Shown here: in pieces, positions 31,240-33,050 of the stretch
How the letters are laid out: each line of letters begins with the position of its first letter
How positions within the stretch are numbered: position 1 is the stretch's first letter
Origin: CAZWRK01 sp964635875
GTDB lineage: Bacteria; Pseudomonadota; Gammaproteobacteria; Burkholderiales; Aquaspirillaceae
Assembly (NCBI GenBank): GCA_964635875.1
Contig: CAZWRK010000043.1
Coordinates: forward strand, 1-33,050
DNA length: 33,050 nt
Direction: 5' to 3'
The notes under the pieces: generated by a model
Database searches by the model: none
Seen by the model: only the letters and a program-made list of their open reading frames with translations
Told to the model about the DNA's origin: nothing
Position numbers and translations under genes: made by a program

Positions 31240-32143
31240 GGCGTGCTGCCCTCGCAATTTCCTCTTGGGTTGGTGCGCGCTGCTCGGATCCAAATGCTTG
31301 GTCCTCCTCATCAAGCGCAGCCAACTTTTCGACCTGTTCGTAATTGCGGATTATGAAATCAATGTTTGCCTTCCACCCGCGATCATTCTCACCCCTGTGA
31401 AATGGTGATCGGCTGGTGTTGAGGATCGCTTTCATCACCATGTCTTTGCCAGCATCCTTGAGCCGCATACGGATCTTGGTTTTGCGCTGATCACTGAGTT
31501 TGATGTGAGCGCTGCCGGCTTGGAAACATTCAACGTAATAATCAAAAATTTCTTGGATATCAGCTTTTAGCTGATGGTCCTGCGGCTTGCCCGCTGGACT
31601 AGTATTTTTAATATTAGAATTAAAGTTAGAATTAGAATTAATATTAGAATGCGATGAGTCATCCATAGGACTTGATGGGACATACTCTAACTCCTTTCGC
31701 TTGCCTTTCGCTTGCTCATCGCTAGGGTATCGGTGAGTCATGGCTGATTCATCGAGCGAAGTGCCAGCGAGACCGAAGCCAAGGGCATCCGGCATGTCCA
31801 TGTACTGCAAAACCGACTCAGGCGCTTCATTCAGCGCATTAAGTATGGCCACTTTGATTTTGCTGTTGGTGTAATTCTGGTGCTTGATTGCTTTGCGCAG
31901 CACGATCCAACCATTTTTGTAGATCACCCGCGACTCCAACCGCTCGAGCATTTTGATAACTTGTTCTTTTTCGAGTCCGGTTTCATTGGATATGGTCCGC
32001 AAAGAAATTTCGTACACTCCGGCTAAATTGTTTTTGTCATTGGTTAGGAAATAAAGGAACAGGTAACGATCCAGTGGGTTGAGGTCATCCACCACCCAAG
32101 GATCACTCCAAAAGTGGGTATTGACCATGCGTTGTTTGCTCAC
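31229..32143 (-). CDS. Replisome-organiser / DnaD-like replication protein, 304 aa
   Basis: The N-terminal part MVNTHFWSDPWVVDDLNPLD is the hallmark of phage replisome organisers, followed by a winged-helix region (GVYEISLRTISNETGLEKEQ). A central linker rich in Ser/Asn (about 168-184) precedes a C-terminal basic helical domain 'LSDQRKTKIRMRLKDAGKD'. Such proteins bind the phage origin and load helicase, and in many phages the origin lies within the gene itself. Here the Ser/Asn linker is encoded by AT-rich direct repeats. Start is GTG 32143, with AAGGGG in the hairpin arm upstream. Confidence 0.6.
   Translation of the reverse strand: MSKQRMVNTHFWSDPWVVDDLNPLDRYLFLYFLTNDKNNLAGVYEISLRTISNETGLEKEQVIKMLERLESRVIYKNGWIVLRKAIKHQNYTNSKIKVAILNALNEAPESVLQYMDMPDALGFGLAGTSLDESAMTHRYPSDEQAKGKRKELEYVPSSPMDDSSHSNINSNSNFNSNIKNTSPAGKPQDHQLKADIQEIFDYYVECFQAGSAHIKLSDQRKTKIRMRLKDAGKDMVMKAILNTSRSPFHRGENDRGWKANIDFIIRNYEQVEKLAALDEEDQAFGSEQRAPTQEEIARAARHAK
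31614..31650. repeat. TTAGAAT direct repeats inside the replication gene (candidate origin iterons)
   Basis: TTAGAAT occurs at 31614, 31626, 31632 and 31644, three of them extended to TTAGAATTA, in an AT-rich patch. The spacing of 12, 6 and 12 bases is regular. It also encodes Asn/Ser codons, so protein selection alone could explain some of it. Confidence 0.5.
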
Positions 32144-32150
32144 AAAAAAG

Positions 32151-32167
32151 GCCCCTTCCTGAGGGGC
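32151..32167 (-). terminator. Terminator-like hairpin before the replication gene
   Basis: GCCCCT pairs perfectly with AGGGGC around a 5-base loop. On the minus strand a C and six Ts follow and run into the GTG start; the AAGGGG ribosome site is part of the 3' arm, so folding would both stop transcription and hide the site. A promoter (32204-32232) lies just upstream. Confidence 0.65.
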
Positions 32168-32203
32168 ACTGTTTTTGTCTTTGATTGCTGTGGTAAGACC
32201 TTC

Positions 32204-32232
32204 ATCTTAGCACATCGAGACAATAGAGTAAA
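32204..32232 (-). promoter_or_regulatory. Promoter for the replication gene
   Basis: Minus-strand TTTACT (32227-32232), 17 bases, then TAAGAT (32204-32209), extended by TGC just upstream of it. Predicted start near 32197, with the hairpin at 32151-32167 in the leader. Confidence 0.55.
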
Positions 32233-32361
32233 CACCCTCTTACGTTAATATCAGGGCTTTGGCCTACCACAGCATCAAAGTCCTAGACCACTAGAGTATC
32301 AAATTACAGAGAAAATTACTAGCGCAACACAGCCTAAACTTTTCCCCACTGTGGACATAAA

Positions 32362-32370
32362 TGTGTATAA
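32362..32370 (-). promoter_or_regulatory. DnaA-box-like site
   Basis: Minus-strand TTATACACA matches the consensus TTWTNCACA exactly. Only one exact copy is seen; a neighbouring TTATGTCCACA is degraded. In the non-coding region next to the replication gene it may mark the phage origin. Confidence 0.4.
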
Positions 32371-32389
32371 GTCTATTTCAATTCCAGGT

Positions 32390-32512
32390 GTGGGTACCTC
32401 AGTCGGTTTTACCGGGCAGGGCCTCGAGGATGCACCGGAAGGCTGGATAATGTTTAGCGGTCGGTCGAAACCTTAGGCATTTGACTGCGCCCACACATTT
32501 GCAGGCACCCAC
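32390..32512 (-). ncRNA. Candidate structured non-coding RNA
   Basis: On the minus strand GTGGGTGCCT (5' end) pairs with AGGTACCCAC (3' end) in a 10-bp closing stem (one G-U) enclosing ~103 bases with small internal hairpins (CGGTAAAACCG, GGTTTCGACC). An extended -10 (TGATATACT, 32520-32528) is placed so that transcription would begin at or next to the 5' arm. No terminator follows, and no known RNA family is recognised. Speculative. Confidence 0.35.
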
Positions 32513-32519
32513 GAACGGC

Positions 32520-32528
32520 AGTATATCA
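32520..32528 (-). promoter_or_regulatory. Extended -10 promoter for the candidate RNA
   Basis: Minus-strand TGATATACT, identical to 3452-3460 and 15889-15897. Predicted start at about 32513. No -35. Confidence 0.4.
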
Positions 32529-32532
32529 GCAA

Positions 32533-32712
32533 TTAGCCGCGCGTATGCGTGAATTGGTATAGAGCAGCCTGGCGGTGTTCCAGGATCCATTTGATACGGT
32601 ACTTATGGAACGCCTTGCGGTTGGCCAGTTCCCCGCCCTCATATACAGGCAGGAATTCACCGGGCTGGTAAGTGTAATATTTGCTTTTGAGTGTCTGTGT
32701 TATATGTTTCAT
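32533..32712 (-). CDS. Small protein, 59 aa
   Basis: From ATG 32712, 59 codons (MKHITQTLKSKYYTYQPGEF, later YEGGELANRKAFHKYRIKWI) to TAA at 32533. The product is basic, with many Tyr and Lys, and could bind nucleic acid. It has a strong promoter (TTGACA-17-TAGAAT) whose -10 ends nine bases before the ATG and no ribosome site, so it is likely leaderless. It is the best-promoted gene in the window, which suggests an early or regulatory product. Function unknown. Confidence 0.6.
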   Translation of the reverse strand: MKHITQTLKSKYYTYQPGEFLPVYEGGELANRKAFHKYRIKWILEHRQAALYQFTHTRG

Positions 32713-32721
32713 AACAACACT

Positions 32722-32750
32722 ATTCTAGCACACACTTGCTTTTGTGTCAA
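32722..32750 (-). promoter_or_regulatory. Strong sigma-70-type promoter giving a leaderless transcript
   Basis: On the minus strand TTGACA (32745-32750), 17 bases, then TAGAAT (32722-32727) with TGC before it. It is the most consensus-like promoter here and begins a few bases after the HNH stop. The predicted start is about 3 bases before the ATG at 32712. Confidence 0.75.
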
Positions 32751-32751
32751 G

Positions 32752-33050
32752 TTATAGTTCGCGACTACCTTTTTGCTCATTACATGGCCAGCATGCCGGC
32801 TGCAAGTTAGCTTGGTCCACTCGCAGATCCGGCCGGTGGGTCCGGCTTAATCTATGGTCCAGCGTTGTTTCCTCCCGGCGCATGGCCCGGGGGCAGCGCG
32901 GCGAGATCTGCAAAGCACACACAAACCATTCATCCGGATGGTCCTTAAACCATTGTCGGCGGGCTCGATCCCAGGCTAAGCCTTGCTTACCCTTCTGCCT
33001 CATCCAATATGGCCCAGGACGTTGCGGATCCAGTTGCCTACCATGTGCCA
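32752..33050 (-). CDS. HNH endonuclease (5' end cut by the window)
   Basis: The C-terminal half has CALQISPRCPRAMRREETTLDHRLSRTHR-like features: a Cys pair, the catalytic 'LDHRLS', then NLQPACWPCNEQKG, which is the Asn/His and CxxC part of the HNH zinc-bound fold. An ATG exists at 33003 but has no ribosome site, and the frame stays open to the right edge (RPGPYWMRQKGKQG), so the gene probably begins beyond the window. Phage HNH proteins are often near the terminase, where they can assist DNA packaging, or are homing nucleases. Confidence 0.7.
   Translation of the reverse strand, partial: AHGRQLDPQRPGPYWMRQKGKQGLAWDRARRQWFKDHPDEWFVCALQISPRCPRAMRREETTLDHRLSRTHRPDLRVDQANLQPACWPCNEQKGSREL

Larger units (their letters stand above)
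32144..32532. other. Non-coding region, candidate origin and regulatory area
   Basis: About 390 bases without a convincing gene. It holds a hairpin-plus-T-run and a promoter before the replication gene. An inverted repeat (32179-32197 with 32264-32280, 16 of 17 positions) and AT-rich stretches follow. A DnaA-box match, minus-strand TTATACACA, lies at 32362-32370, and a candidate structured RNA at 32390-32512. A 63-codon frame crossing 32399-32590 is not convincing. Candidate replication-origin zone, as the replication gene is next to it. Confidence 0.45.

Noticed and set aside
32251..32265. AGGGCTTTGGCC as a fourth copy of the AGGGCTCT hairpin loop
   Set aside because: The loop differs and the flanks do not form the 4-bp stem; not a copy of the repeat.
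32399..32590. 63-codon minus-strand frame upstream of the non-coding region
   Set aside because: Overlaps the better-supported 59-residue gene by 58 bases, has no ribosome site, no recognisable composition, and overlaps a candidate RNA. Left as non-coding.
1..33050. tRNA genes and CRISPR arrays
   Set aside because: No T-loop (GGTTCGAATCC-like) context outside coding sequence and no regularly spaced identical repeats were found by eye.

Overview
The window is part of a double-stranded DNA bacteriophage genome with podovirus-like (short-tailed) architecture, probably assembled from a metagenome because it carries two 100-base N blocks. Support for a phage: a small/large terminase pair, a ~700-residue portal, a scaffold-like protein, a major capsid protein resembling the N4 gp56 family, short-tail adaptor and stabilisation-like proteins, a 1377-residue virion protein and a glycine-rich fibre, with no tail tube or tape measure. 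No integrase or repressor is visible, which hints at a lytic phage, but only part of the genome is seen. The host cannot be named. Promoters rely on an extended -10 (TGnTATAAT-like), starts are often GTG or TTG, and several genes look leaderless.

Left arm (1-3750, plus strand): a compact operon with a single-strand annealing protein, a YqaJ-type exonuclease, a NinB-like recombination protein and small proteins (zinc-binding, HTH, membrane). It ends at a rho-independent terminator at 3753-3783, where it meets the minus-strand genes.

The rest (about 3750-33050) is read on the minus strand. In transcription order: HNH nuclease (cut by the right edge), a 59-residue protein, a ~390 bp non-coding region with promoters, a candidate structured RNA, a DnaA-box-like site and an inverted repeat, a replisome-organiser-like protein with iteron-like repeats inside its gene, TerS, TerL, two small proteins, a HExxH metalloprotease-like protein, portal, two small proteins, a leader with three tandem hairpins, scaffold, major capsid protein and three small proteins. 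Then comes a glycan/chaperone cassette (glycosyltransferase, small protein, GroEL, dTDP-glucose-dehydratase-like epimerase, nucleotidyltransferase, methyltransferase, SDR, zinc-ribbon protein, second glycosyltransferase). It is followed by ejection-type virion proteins, a 30-residue very basic peptide, head-tail adaptor, stabilisation-like protein with a fibronectin III domain, glycine-rich fibre, LysM-like protein and a candidate holin.

Most notable signals: (1) three tandem small hairpins with an almost invariant 9-nt loop and compensatory stem changes before the scaffold gene; (2) a repeated promoter - terminator-like hairpin - Shine-Dalgarno - start arrangement at four genes; (3) leaderless promoters at three genes; (4) a phage GroEL inside a sugar-modification cassette; (5) an unlisted 30-residue peptide with 14 Lys/Arg; (6) one of the two N blocks is flanked by a perfect 55-bp duplication and is very probably an assembly artefact hiding an intact fibre gene.
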